A stretch of DNA of 40,029 bases, taken from IMG/VR virus record IMGVR_UViG_3300031566_000145, positions 1 to 40,029 of that record. One strand, written 5' to 3'. The notes beneath the pieces are model-generated. The model saw only the letters and a program-made list of their open reading frames with translations. It did no database searches and had not been told where the DNA came from. The position numbers were made by a program, and so were the translations under genes. The DNA is from a virus. Positions 6,588-12,574 of this stretch are shown here, in pieces; the first letter of the stretch is position 1, and each line of letters starts with the position of its first letter.

Positions 6588-7891
6588 TATTTTTCTCCAT
6601 TTATAATTATTTGCAATTTCTCAACTCCACAGTAATAGCCCACTGCTTGCGCTTGTTGTAGTATCATTTTTAACGAGTACTGTGTTAGCTCTACCTGTTT
6701 GGCCATGTGCAATTCAAACGTATTTTTTACTTTGCGTATGGTTTTTAGGTTTGACAAAAAATAATACGCTTGCCATGGTTGCATTGTGCCTACTAGCTTT
6801 GCCCTGTACTGGCTTTCGTCCGTCCTATGGGTATAAGCCCGAGTCTCTGTCTCGTTTAGGTGGTTATCTCGTTTCTGCAATGTAACATGCTCAGTCGCCT
6901 CTACCTCTGTCATTGTAGCAGTTATCCTAAAATTCTCATTGTTGATCTGACAAGCTTGGCGTTTCTCATGCACCATACATTTAGCAAAATAAGCTAGGAA
7001 CTGCGCCCTTGAACAAAACGCTCGATCTAAGCGTTTAGCCATATCCTTTAGCATTTCATTTAGTGCATTAAGATTGAAATCACGACCTGATTTTAACTGA
7101 ATATTAGAGCATTCAATGGCAGTGATTGGTGGCATTTCAACTAAAGTTTTAGTTTTTTCATATTGCAAGAATTTAGGTTTATAGACCCTAGCTTTCTTTT
7201 GAGCGTTAGTAGGCTTTTTTCTTTTGGCAACAATCTTTTTATTATTCAAATCCGAAGCTGGAGTTTGAATTTGCATAGAAGAAATTTCAGAAAAATTAGC
7301 TTTTAGATCTATATCTTTATTTAAAGATATAGTGTTATTTAGTTCTTTTGTATCCAGGCACGTCTGGATAGCCCCCCCCTTATCCTTTATGTGCTGGGAG
7401 GCAAAACTGATTCCATGTATTCCTTCTATATATTTATGATTAGTTTGTGGTATTAATTTAGAAACTTGGTCGGAGTCTATTCCGAAATTATTATAGAAAT
7501 GCGGAGTTTCTTTCCAAACATAGACTATTAATTTATTAAACGATTTAGTAGTAGATGTTTCTCGATGCTGGAAACTTCTATGTACAAGACCCAGACTTTC
7601 TAGCTTTACTAGCTTTGTACGGGTAGTTTCTTTACTACAGCCATGTTCCTCTGAAAGCTTTTTGTAATTAAGAAAAATCCCTGGTGTATTTAGTTTATTG
7701 ATGCGATAGATGTTACCATCCTTCTTATATCCTATTTTGGGATTATACCAAGATCGGAGAGTGTCGTAGTAGATATTAATAGCTAAATAATCAGGTGTCC
7801 CATTCAGATTAAGAATAATCTTGTTAAGTTGTTTCTTATTTAAAAGCGTTGGAACTTGCTGCTCTGGCGTTTGTTGTAATGCTAATCTCAC
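6587..7891 (-). CDS. DnaA-like plasmid/phage replication initiator, copy 2 (434 aa)
   Basis: This is a paralogue of the 539-aa initiator: residues about 28-155 align throughout (LRSWYNPKIGYKKDGNIYRI; HGCSKETTRTKLVKLESLGL; KETPHFYNNFGI). The linker differs and is shorter. The last 70 residues (from TMQPWQAYYFLSNL to the end) again have the outline of DnaA domain I: helix, strand, helix, strand. The start appears to be GTG 7891 with AAGAGA upstream. The gene contains a run of eight G (complement of 7372-7379) unusual in this AT-rich sequence. Palindromes at 7309-7332 and 7351-7370 lie in its linker. As with copy 1, the initiator function is inferred from resemblance to Rickettsia plasmid proteins. 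Confidence 0.75.
   Translation of the reverse strand: MRLALQQTPEQQVPTLLNKKQLNKIILNLNGTPDYLAINIYYDTLRSWYNPKIGYKKDGNIYRINKLNTPGIFLNYKKLSEEHGCSKETTRTKLVKLESLGLVHRSFQHRETSTTKSFNKLIVYVWKETPHFYNNFGIDSDQVSKLIPQTNHKYIEGIHGISFASQHIKDKGGAIQTCLDTKELNNTISLNKDIDLKANFSEISSMQIQTPASDLNNKKIVAKRKKPTNAQKKARVYKPKFLQYEKTKTLVEMPPITAIECSNIQLKSGRDFNLNALNEMLKDMAKRLDRAFCSRAQFLAYFAKCMVHEKRQACQINNENFRITATMTEVEATEHVTLQKRDNHLNETETRAYTHRTDESQYRAKLVGTMQPWQAYYFLSNLKTIRKVKNTFELHMAKQVELTQYSLKMILQQAQAVGYYCGVEKLQIIINGEK
7309..7332. repeat. perfect AT-rich palindrome inside initiator copy 2
   Basis: Arms CTATATCTTTA and TAAAGATATAG (11 bp each) are perfectly complementary around a 2-base centre. It lies at about codons 187-194, the same distance into the gene as the palindrome in initiator copy 1, even though the linker sequences do not otherwise match. 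Confidence 0.8.
7351..7370. repeat. GC-richer dyad inside initiator copy 2
   Basis: TATCCAG and CTGGATA are perfectly complementary around a 6-base centre. It lies 18 bp from the AT-rich palindrome, mirroring the order and spacing seen in initiator copy 1. It is a candidate initiator-binding site. Confidence 0.7.
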
Positions 7892-8238
7892 GTCTATCTC
7901 TTAATTTTTATTTACTTATAAAAAAAGATGTTGACCTTTTGACAAAACGCTACTATTCTGAAGTTGTGTATTCCTCAGTTTAGTAGGCGCTGTCCTTAAA
8001 GTCTACTTCTTACCTTCTTGTGTGTTCCATTAATCTAATCTAATACACAAAACCCTCCATATAAATTAACAAACTCTCAAACAAGTAACATTTTACTTGC
8101 TAAGTTCTCCAATAATAACAAATTCGTTTCTTGAAAAATCTAAATTTGCTATCATTTAGTAAACAATGACTAATCTTAAAATAAAAGTCAATGATTTTAT
8201 TTAATAATAATTTTGCTATGAAAAAGGAATTTGATATT
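7892..8238. promoter_or_regulatory. gene-free control region with long hairpin and short perfect dyad
   Basis: This 347-bp gap, the longest in the window, separates the leftward initiator 2 operon from the rightward regulator. It holds (a) an imperfect hairpin at 7941-7994: outer GACA/TGTC, then CTACTA/TAGTAG, then CTGAAG/CCTCAG with one G-T pair, loop of 9; (b) a perfect dyad CAAGTAA-CATT-TTACTTG at 8082-8099. On the plus strand TTGACC (7931) and TATTCT (7954) are 17 bp apart and overlap the hairpin. On the minus strand TTGTCA and TATAAG (7915-7920) are 19 bp apart, a weak fit for the initiator promoter. It may be an operator region or a second origin. Confidence 0.45.
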
Positions 8239-8532
8239 ATGAAAAATATAGATACTTGTAAGGAAGCAATAAATTTTACAGGATTTTTATCTAAAGGGCA
8301 GAAAGAAATACTAAAATATATATTAGCTTTTGACGCAAAAGGTGGTGTTACTGCTGACACAATAAAAAACTCTAGTAACATATCTAGACAGGCTGCTAAC
8401 ATTCATTTAAAACATTTAATGGATCGTGGCTTTGTTACTCGTAAAAAAAATAGAATTTATGTCTATTTTGCAAAGAAGAAAATGCTTTTAGAACTAATTG
8501 AAGCATTTCAAGTAAGCAAATCATTTTATTAA
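8239..8532 (+). CDS. winged-helix transcriptional regulator
   Basis: The protein is about 97 aa from ATG 8239, chosen because AAGGA lies 10 bases upstream; in-frame ATGs at 8191 and 8218 lack this. The core is a winged helix-turn-helix: VTADTIKNSSNISRQAANIH, then HLKHLMDRGFVTRKKNRIYV, as in MarR- or ArsR-like proteins. It stands alone opposite initiator copy 2 and just before the recombination operon promoter. A role in switching between the replication and recombination/lytic programmes is plausible. The target could be the 8082-8099 dyad or the hairpin upstream; this is inference. Confidence 0.75.
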   Translation: MKNIDTCKEAINFTGFLSKGQKEILKYILAFDAKGGVTADTIKNSSNISRQAANIHLKHLMDRGFVTRKKNRIYVYFAKKKMLLELIEAFQVSKSFY

Positions 8533-8563
8533 ACGTATGATTGTAAAAAATAAAATTTTTTAG

Positions 8564-8591
8564 TTGACAATATAATTCTCCCATATATACT
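8564..8591 (+). promoter_or_regulatory. sigma70-type promoter of the recombination operon
   Basis: A perfect TTGACA (8564-8569) and TATACT (8586-8591) are separated by 16 bp. The first gene of the operon begins at 8686, giving a leader of about 85 nt. It is the best-matching promoter on the plus strand. Confidence 0.75.
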
Positions 8592-8616
8592 CTACCTATA
8601 AGCAAGGCACAAAAAA

Positions 8617-8644
8617 AACGCCCGAAGTTGTAGCTTCAAACGTT
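8617..8644 (+). promoter_or_regulatory. nested hairpin in the leader of the recombination operon
   Basis: AACG/CGTT encloses GAAG/CTTC with a small internal loop and a 6-base terminal loop. It follows a run of A and lies between the promoter and the first gene. It could affect mRNA stability or translation; it has no U-run and is not a standard terminator. Confidence 0.35.
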
Positions 8645-8685
8645 TCGACTTGTTTATTTATGTTTAACTCAAACAAGGTAGTATT

Positions 8686-9294
8686 ATGATTAATACCAAA
8701 AAGACGCCCACAAATCAACAACTTTTAGACTACTGCTTCTTAGGCCAATCTCAATTAGTTGGAAAATACCTACAAAATACTCAAGAAAATCACATTTCAA
8801 AAAACCATGATAAAATAAGCTCATCAAATAATTCTAAGTTGAGTAGCATCATGAAAACTATATTGCCAAATTGGGAAGGTCAAAGCGTAGCCAAAGCACA
8901 AGAGCTGTTACAACCTAATATCTCTGATATACCTACTTTTCATACACCAACTATTAGCCTACCCGAAGTAACAGTAGAAATGCGAGCAACATTGTCTCGT
9001 TTATCCTCTGAAGCCTGTAAAAGAGCATTACTTTCTGAGGAGATCCGAAGCGTTTTAAGAAATGCTAACAAATACGGTATTCAGTATACGGGCACATGGG
9101 ATTCATTCGCAGATAAAGTCTATCAATGGGAAGATCTACTTGAAGACGCAGACGAGCTGCATGTTGACTGGAGAAGTAACGATTATGACCCAGTAGGTTT
9201 ATCTCAAGCTATCGAAGAAGAAAAGAACGAGCTGTGGATAGAGCAACAATCTATGTACAAAGAGTACCTTGCAGATAGAGCGGTGGGGCTATAA
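8686..9294 (+). CDS. hypothetical early protein (202 aa)
   Basis: No family is recognised. The N-terminal third is polar and probably disordered. The middle is helical with basic and acidic segments (RLSSEACKRALLSEEIRSVL). The C-terminus is acidic (WEDLLEDADELHVDW; AIEEEKNELW). The ATG at 8686 follows AAGGT at a 7-base spacing. It is the first gene of the recombination operon, and its stop nearly touches the next ATG. An accessory recombination role is guessed from position only. Confidence 0.6.
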   Translation: MINTKKTPTNQQLLDYCFLGQSQLVGKYLQNTQENHISKNHDKISSSNNSKLSSIMKTILPNWEGQSVAKAQELLQPNISDIPTFHTPTISLPEVTVEMRATLSRLSSEACKRALLSEEIRSVLRNANKYGIQYTGTWDSFADKVYQWEDLLEDADELHVDWRSNDYDPVGLSQAIEEEKNELWIEQQSMYKEYLADRAVGL

Positions 9295-9296
9295 TA

Positions 9297-9554
9297 ATGG
9301 ATAAAACTGAATTTACAGCTGTCTTTGAAAGACACGAGGCGGGAAAAGTATTGTTTGAAGGACTAACACATTTTCGTGATGTTAGATCGGGAGAGTCATC
9401 AAATATTGTTGCTAAAAAAGTAGTTTTCAATGCTGAGACCTCTAATAAAATAATAGGCCATTTAACACTCGGTGAGTATGTAACTTTTCTTGCTGATGTT
9501 GAATTTAAGAACATAGAATTTAAATACCCACATGGGAAACTAATAGAAAATTGA
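9297..9554 (+). CDS. hypothetical early protein (85 aa)
   Basis: No family is recognised. It is a small beta-rich protein (TAVFERHEAGKVLFEGLTHF; VVFNAETSN; IGHLTLGEYVTFLADVEFK) that reads like a single small barrel, possibly OB-like. It lies two bases after the 202-aa gene and seven before the likely erf start. A nucleic-acid-binding partner of Erf would fit, but no motif proves it. Confidence 0.6.
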   Translation: MDKTEFTAVFERHEAGKVLFEGLTHFRDVRSGESSNIVAKKVVFNAETSNKIIGHLTLGEYVTFLADVEFKNIEFKYPHGKLIEN

Positions 9555-9561
9555 GGTGATT

Positions 9562-10203
9562 ATGGAAAATACAAACAACGAAAACTCTTACAACGCTAAT
9601 GCCTTAATGAGCAATCAAATTGAAAATTTAGCAGCTGCTTTAAGTAAAGCTCAGGCTGTTATAGAAAACGTTAGCAAGGACAAAAAAGGATTTAATTACA
9701 AGTATGCAGATTTGGCTAGTTGTTTAACTGCGGTGAAAAAACCTTTTGCTGACAATGGCTTATCGGTTTCTCAGCTAGTGAGCCAAGACATGAACGGAAA
9801 ACAAATATTGATAACATTATTGATTCATGAATCTGGCCAATGGCTAAAATCAATATTTGCCGTAGAAAACGTAGTGATGAAGCAATGTAATTCATTACAG
9901 CAACTAGGAGCTGGCCTTACGTACGCAAGACGGTACGCATTTTCAGCAATAGTAGGACTTAGCCAAGAAGATGACGATGCTCAAAGTATACGCAAAGGTA
10001 ATAGTCTCCAAGAAAAAGACGAAGATCTAACCGTGGTAAAGGAATTTATGGATTTATGCATTGAACACAAATTGGATACTAAACAATTTGCTAAATTCCA
10101 TAATATTGATAGCCAGCATACTGATACTATCACCAACGGCATAATTAATTTTCTTTCACTTAAAGAGCAGTTTTTAAATGAGTCAAATACAAGTACATGC
10201 TGA
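9562..10203 (+). CDS. erf: Erf-family single-strand annealing recombinase
   Basis: The protein has the ERF family core: FNYKYADLASCLTAVKKPF, then the strand DNGLSVSQLVSQ, then CNSLQQLGAGLTYARRYAF and SAIVGLSQEDDDA, where the acidic run after the conserved aromatic/arginine motif is typical. Erf proteins form rings on ssDNA and anneal complementary strands, allowing genome circularisation and recombination. The start is taken at ATG 9562 behind GAGG; an in-frame GTG lies at 9556. The last 26 bases overlap the exonuclease gene, so the two are coupled and form an exonuclease/annealase pair. Length of 213 aa is normal for the family. Confidence 0.92.
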   Translation: MENTNNENSYNANALMSNQIENLAAALSKAQAVIENVSKDKKGFNYKYADLASCLTAVKKPFADNGLSVSQLVSQDMNGKQILITLLIHESGQWLKSIFAVENVVMKQCNSLQQLGAGLTYARRYAFSAIVGLSQEDDDAQSIRKGNSLQEKDEDLTVVKEFMDLCIEHKLDTKQFAKFHNIDSQHTDTITNGIINFLSLKEQFLNESNTSTC

Positions 10204-10843
10204 CCTTGAACAGGGAAGCGATAAATGGCATGAGTTAAGGCTAGGCAAAATAACGGCCTCCTGTTTTTATAAGCTGCTAGGAACTAAAGCAGCTCGTGAA
10301 AAATACCTCTACGATAGAGCTAATGAGATTGTAACTGGTTGTAAAGCAGATGGTGAGGAGTATTTAAATCTTCATATTCAACGAGGCTGGGAACACGAAA
10401 CCGTAGCCAGAAACAAATATATAACCTCTACATTCACATCAGTTAAGGAGGTTGGCTTAGTACAACTGAGCGATCATATAGCATGCTCTCCTGATGGATT
10501 AGTTGGTGAGGATGGTATGATAGAAATAAAAGTGCCAGACTCAAATAATTATTTTCGACATGTTATTGAGATATCAAAAAAGGGTGTAGAGGCCATTGCA
10601 AAAGAGCATTATATGCAAATGCAGTTTAATTTGTACGTATGCGCTAGAAAATGGTGTGATTATGTGCTATTCAATCCTAAGCATGCAGTTCAAGGCAACG
10701 GATTATTCATTTTTAGGGTGGGATATGACGAGGTAATGCAAGCTCGTATTTCTGAGGCGGTTGATGAATGTGTACCAATAATGAATGAATACGTAAATCA
10801 GTATAATAATATATTTCAAAAGAAAGGTGAAAATGAGAAGTAG
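10178..10843 (+). CDS. YqaJ-type viral recombinase / lambda-exonuclease-fold nuclease
   Basis: The 221-aa protein carries the YqaJ signature: GSDKWHELRLGKITAS at residues 13-28, an ET.AR helix near 73, SPDG with Asp106, and E116-I-K118, which together give the D...ExK metal site of the PD-(D/E)XK nucleases. A C-terminal helix contains YMQMQFNLYVCARKWCDYVL. It would resect dsDNA ends 5' to 3' and hand ssDNA to Erf. The ATG lies inside the erf gene in another frame. All key residues appear intact. Confidence 0.92.
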   Translation: MSQIQVHADLEQGSDKWHELRLGKITASCFYKLLGTKAAREKYLYDRANEIVTGCKADGEEYLNLHIQRGWEHETVARNKYITSTFTSVKEVGLVQLSDHIACSPDGLVGEDGMIEIKVPDSNNYFRHVIEISKKGVEAIAKEHYMQMQFNLYVCARKWCDYVLFNPKHAVQGNGLFIFRVGYDEVMQARISEAVDECVPIMNEYVNQYNNIFQKKGENEK

Positions 10844-11060
10844 TTGTGATGAAGTTGATAAACTCATCGGAGAGCGAATTCGTACGCTAAGAAAAATTCG
10901 CAGAATAACAGGTAGTCAACTAGGAAGGGAGATTGGCGTTAGTCCTCAACAAGTGATGAAATACGAAAAAGCTATTAACAAAATTTCAGCTAGCAAATTA
11001 CTTTTAGTTGCGCAAGTTTTGGCACAGGATATCTCTTGGTTCTACAAAGAAGATAAATGA
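10833..11060 (+). CDS. XRE-family helix-turn-helix regulator
   Basis: This 75-aa protein is a single HTH_3/Cro-CI domain: IGERIRTLRKIRRITGSQLG, then EIGVSPQQVMKYEKAINKIS, then a C-terminal helix LLLVAQVLAQDISWFY. The start is placed at ATG 10833 behind AAAGGTG; the GTG at 10827 is part of that ribosome binding site. It lacks the C-terminal cleavage domain of a CI repressor and is closer in size to Cro or a small antirepressor/repressor. The operon position suggests it regulates the early genes. Its operator is not identified. Confidence 0.85.
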   Translation: MRSSCDEVDKLIGERIRTLRKIRRITGSQLGREIGVSPQQVMKYEKAINKISASKLLLVAQVLAQDISWFYKEDK

Positions 11061-11695
11061 CAATATTTAAACCACCAACAAAAGAACAGATTGCTCAAGT
11101 CGAAGAACTATCTAAAACCCTGATTCAGAAAGAATTAATGAAGGCTATGGGCTTAGGAGCTAAACAATTTAACAATCTTCGTAGAGTGAGTTCTAAGTTT
11201 GATGAGGCTTATCTTCGAGGTAGTGATTCTAATCCTCAGTTTTTACATTTTCTTGCTCCACCAACAAAAGAACAGATTGCTCAAGTCGAAGAACTATCGA
11301 AAACCCTGACTCAGAAAGAATTAATGAAGGCTATGAATTTAACGGCTGTAGGATTTAATAATTTCCGTAGGTTAAGTTCTAAGTTTGATGAGGTCTATCT
11401 TCGAGGTAGTGATTCTAATCCTCGAGTGAGATTTAAACCCAAACAAATAACACCTTCCTCTAAACTTATGGGAAGGCGTGCAAACAAACCAAAACAAATA
11501 GTATATCATGATGTTTTGTTTGAAGAGGAAATCATGAAACTTGCTATGCTTGTGGTTGAAATGCCAGTTGAAGAAGCTATTGAAAAGACAATTGGCCTGT
11601 CTAAAGAAAAATACAATAAAGCAAGAAAAAATCAGCCCCACCTTGTGTATACTATAGACGTTGCGAATGCATACAGATTAGAAAACAAAGGCTAG
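11057..11695 (+). CDS. protein of duplicated 62-residue HTH-like repeats (212 aa)
   Basis: Two nearly identical 62-aa units (starting at residues 6 and 68) each contain KEQIAQVEELSKTL, then QKELMKAM, a turn, FNN.RR and a conserved FDE.YLRGSDSNP. The helix-turn-helix spacing suggests a small DNA-binding module. A third, much diverged unit near the C-terminus keeps the outline (EEIMKLAMLVVEM; GLSKEKYNKARKN). The start overlaps the XRE stop (ATGA). The family is not recognised. Its stop abuts the stop of the opposing DUF1064 gene with no spacer. Confidence 0.6.
   Translation: MTIFKPPTKEQIAQVEELSKTLIQKELMKAMGLGAKQFNNLRRVSSKFDEAYLRGSDSNPQFLHFLAPPTKEQIAQVEELSKTLTQKELMKAMNLTAVGFNNFRRLSSKFDEVYLRGSDSNPRVRFKPKQITPSSKLMGRRANKPKQIVYHDVLFEEEIMKLAMLVVEMPVEEAIEKTIGLSKEKYNKARKNQPHLVYTIDVANAYRLENKG
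11072..11424 (+). repeat. tandem 186-bp duplication within the 212-aa gene
   Basis: Copy 1 runs from 11072 to 11257 and copy 2 from 11258. The first 40 bases of each are almost identical, and similarity extends to the shared TAGTGATTCTAATCCTC near 11424. The high DNA identity points to a recent in-frame duplication. Confidence 0.85.
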
Positions 11696-11998
11696 CTAGA
11701 CTTCCGTGATAACGATACCATAAAGAGCTTCAACCTGTTTCTTCTTCAAGATATACATAGGAGTTTTCATGCCCTTAACATCTTCAACAGTAGTAGTTCC
11801 ATCCTTCCAAAAACAGACAAAGTCGCTTAAATATTTAACATTCCCTGGTAAATGCCAAGGAGTTTGTCTTAGGAAAAATAACAATTCACCTGATTTCTTA
11901 AGTAGTTCAAGATTTCTATAATGCCTAGCCTCTTTTTTTGAGGCAAACTTAATACCATCAATTTCAGTGGGTATTGCTCTAAATTTGTGCCTTATCAT
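11696..11998 (-). CDS. DUF1064 family phage nuclease
   Basis: The 100-aa protein matches the DUF1064 outline: an N-terminal KFRAIPTEIDGIKFASKKEA, a helix RHYRNLELLKKSGEL, a core SDFVCFWKDG and VEDVKGMKTPMYILKKKQVE. The Asp of SDF and the E/K of VEDVKG fit a PD-(D/E)XK metal site. Related phage proteins are predicted endonucleases, sometimes proposed as Holliday junction resolvases. It is the last gene of the leftward late operon, so it may act in packaging or branch clearing rather than early recombination. Its stop codon is directly adjacent to the opposing gene's stop. Confidence 0.8.
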   Translation of the reverse strand: MIRHKFRAIPTEIDGIKFASKKEARHYRNLELLKKSGELLFFLRQTPWHLPGNVKYLSDFVCFWKDGTTTVEDVKGMKTPMYILKKKQVEALYGIVITEV

Positions 11999-12553
11999 CT
12001 AAAGGCTAATCTCGAGTTTAATTTGTCTATTCCCCATAGATTTACCCGAGTCCTTTTCTAAATAACTCTTGATATTTTGAAATACCTTGTAGGTTATATG
12101 GTTTGCTAATTCATCAGGAAAACCCTCGCATTCTTCATGTTTTTCATGCTCTTCATGTTTAGTTTCTCCCTCCATATTTGATCTCATAAAGTCAAGAAAT
12201 GGGTGTGTATTAACCGCATCCCTGCCCATATGTGAGAAAGAACTCTTTTGTCTTGGTCTTTTTGTAATAGGTTGATGATCGTCTGATTCTTCTAAAATTG
12301 GGTTAATCGTACGAGTATCATGAGGCTTTGCCATTTTAGGAAAACGCTTTATCATGATTTCTTTATGCTCTATTACTTTCGGCAAACTAAAACCATTGGG
12401 CTTTAATTTATCTAAAAATGACCCCGTCATGTGTTTTATCTCATTTTCATGAGGCATCATGAATTTTGGGATAGATATCCCATCCACCAACGGGTTATTC
12501 TTTTTTTTCTCAATTACTTTGCGCTTTATCGCAAATTCTTTTGCTCCTACCAT
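11999..12553 (-). CDS. hypothetical late protein with His/Glu block (184 aa)
   Basis: No family is recognised. The protein is polar, with basic segments in the first half (FAIKRKVIEKKKNNPLVDG) and a short His/Glu repeat (KHEEHEKHEECEG, about residues 134-146) that could bind metal ions. Its stop directly precedes the nuclease gene. It follows the last large ejection-type protein, so it could be a minor virion component. Confidence 0.55.
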   Translation of the reverse strand: MVGAKEFAIKRKVIEKKKNNPLVDGISIPKFMMPHENEIKHMTGSFLDKLKPNGFSLPKVIEHKEIMIKRFPKMAKPHDTRTINPILEESDDHQPITKRPRQKSSFSHMGRDAVNTHPFLDFMRSNMEGETKHEEHEKHEECEGFPDELANHITYKVFQNIKSYLEKDSGKSMGNRQIKLEISL

Positions 12554-12574
12554 ATCGTCTCCTTTATTGTTGTA

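Noticed and set aside
8100-8402. Minus-strand ORF opposite the winged-helix gene
   Set aside because: It is a hydrophobic shadow of a clear HTH gene and has no ribosome binding site.
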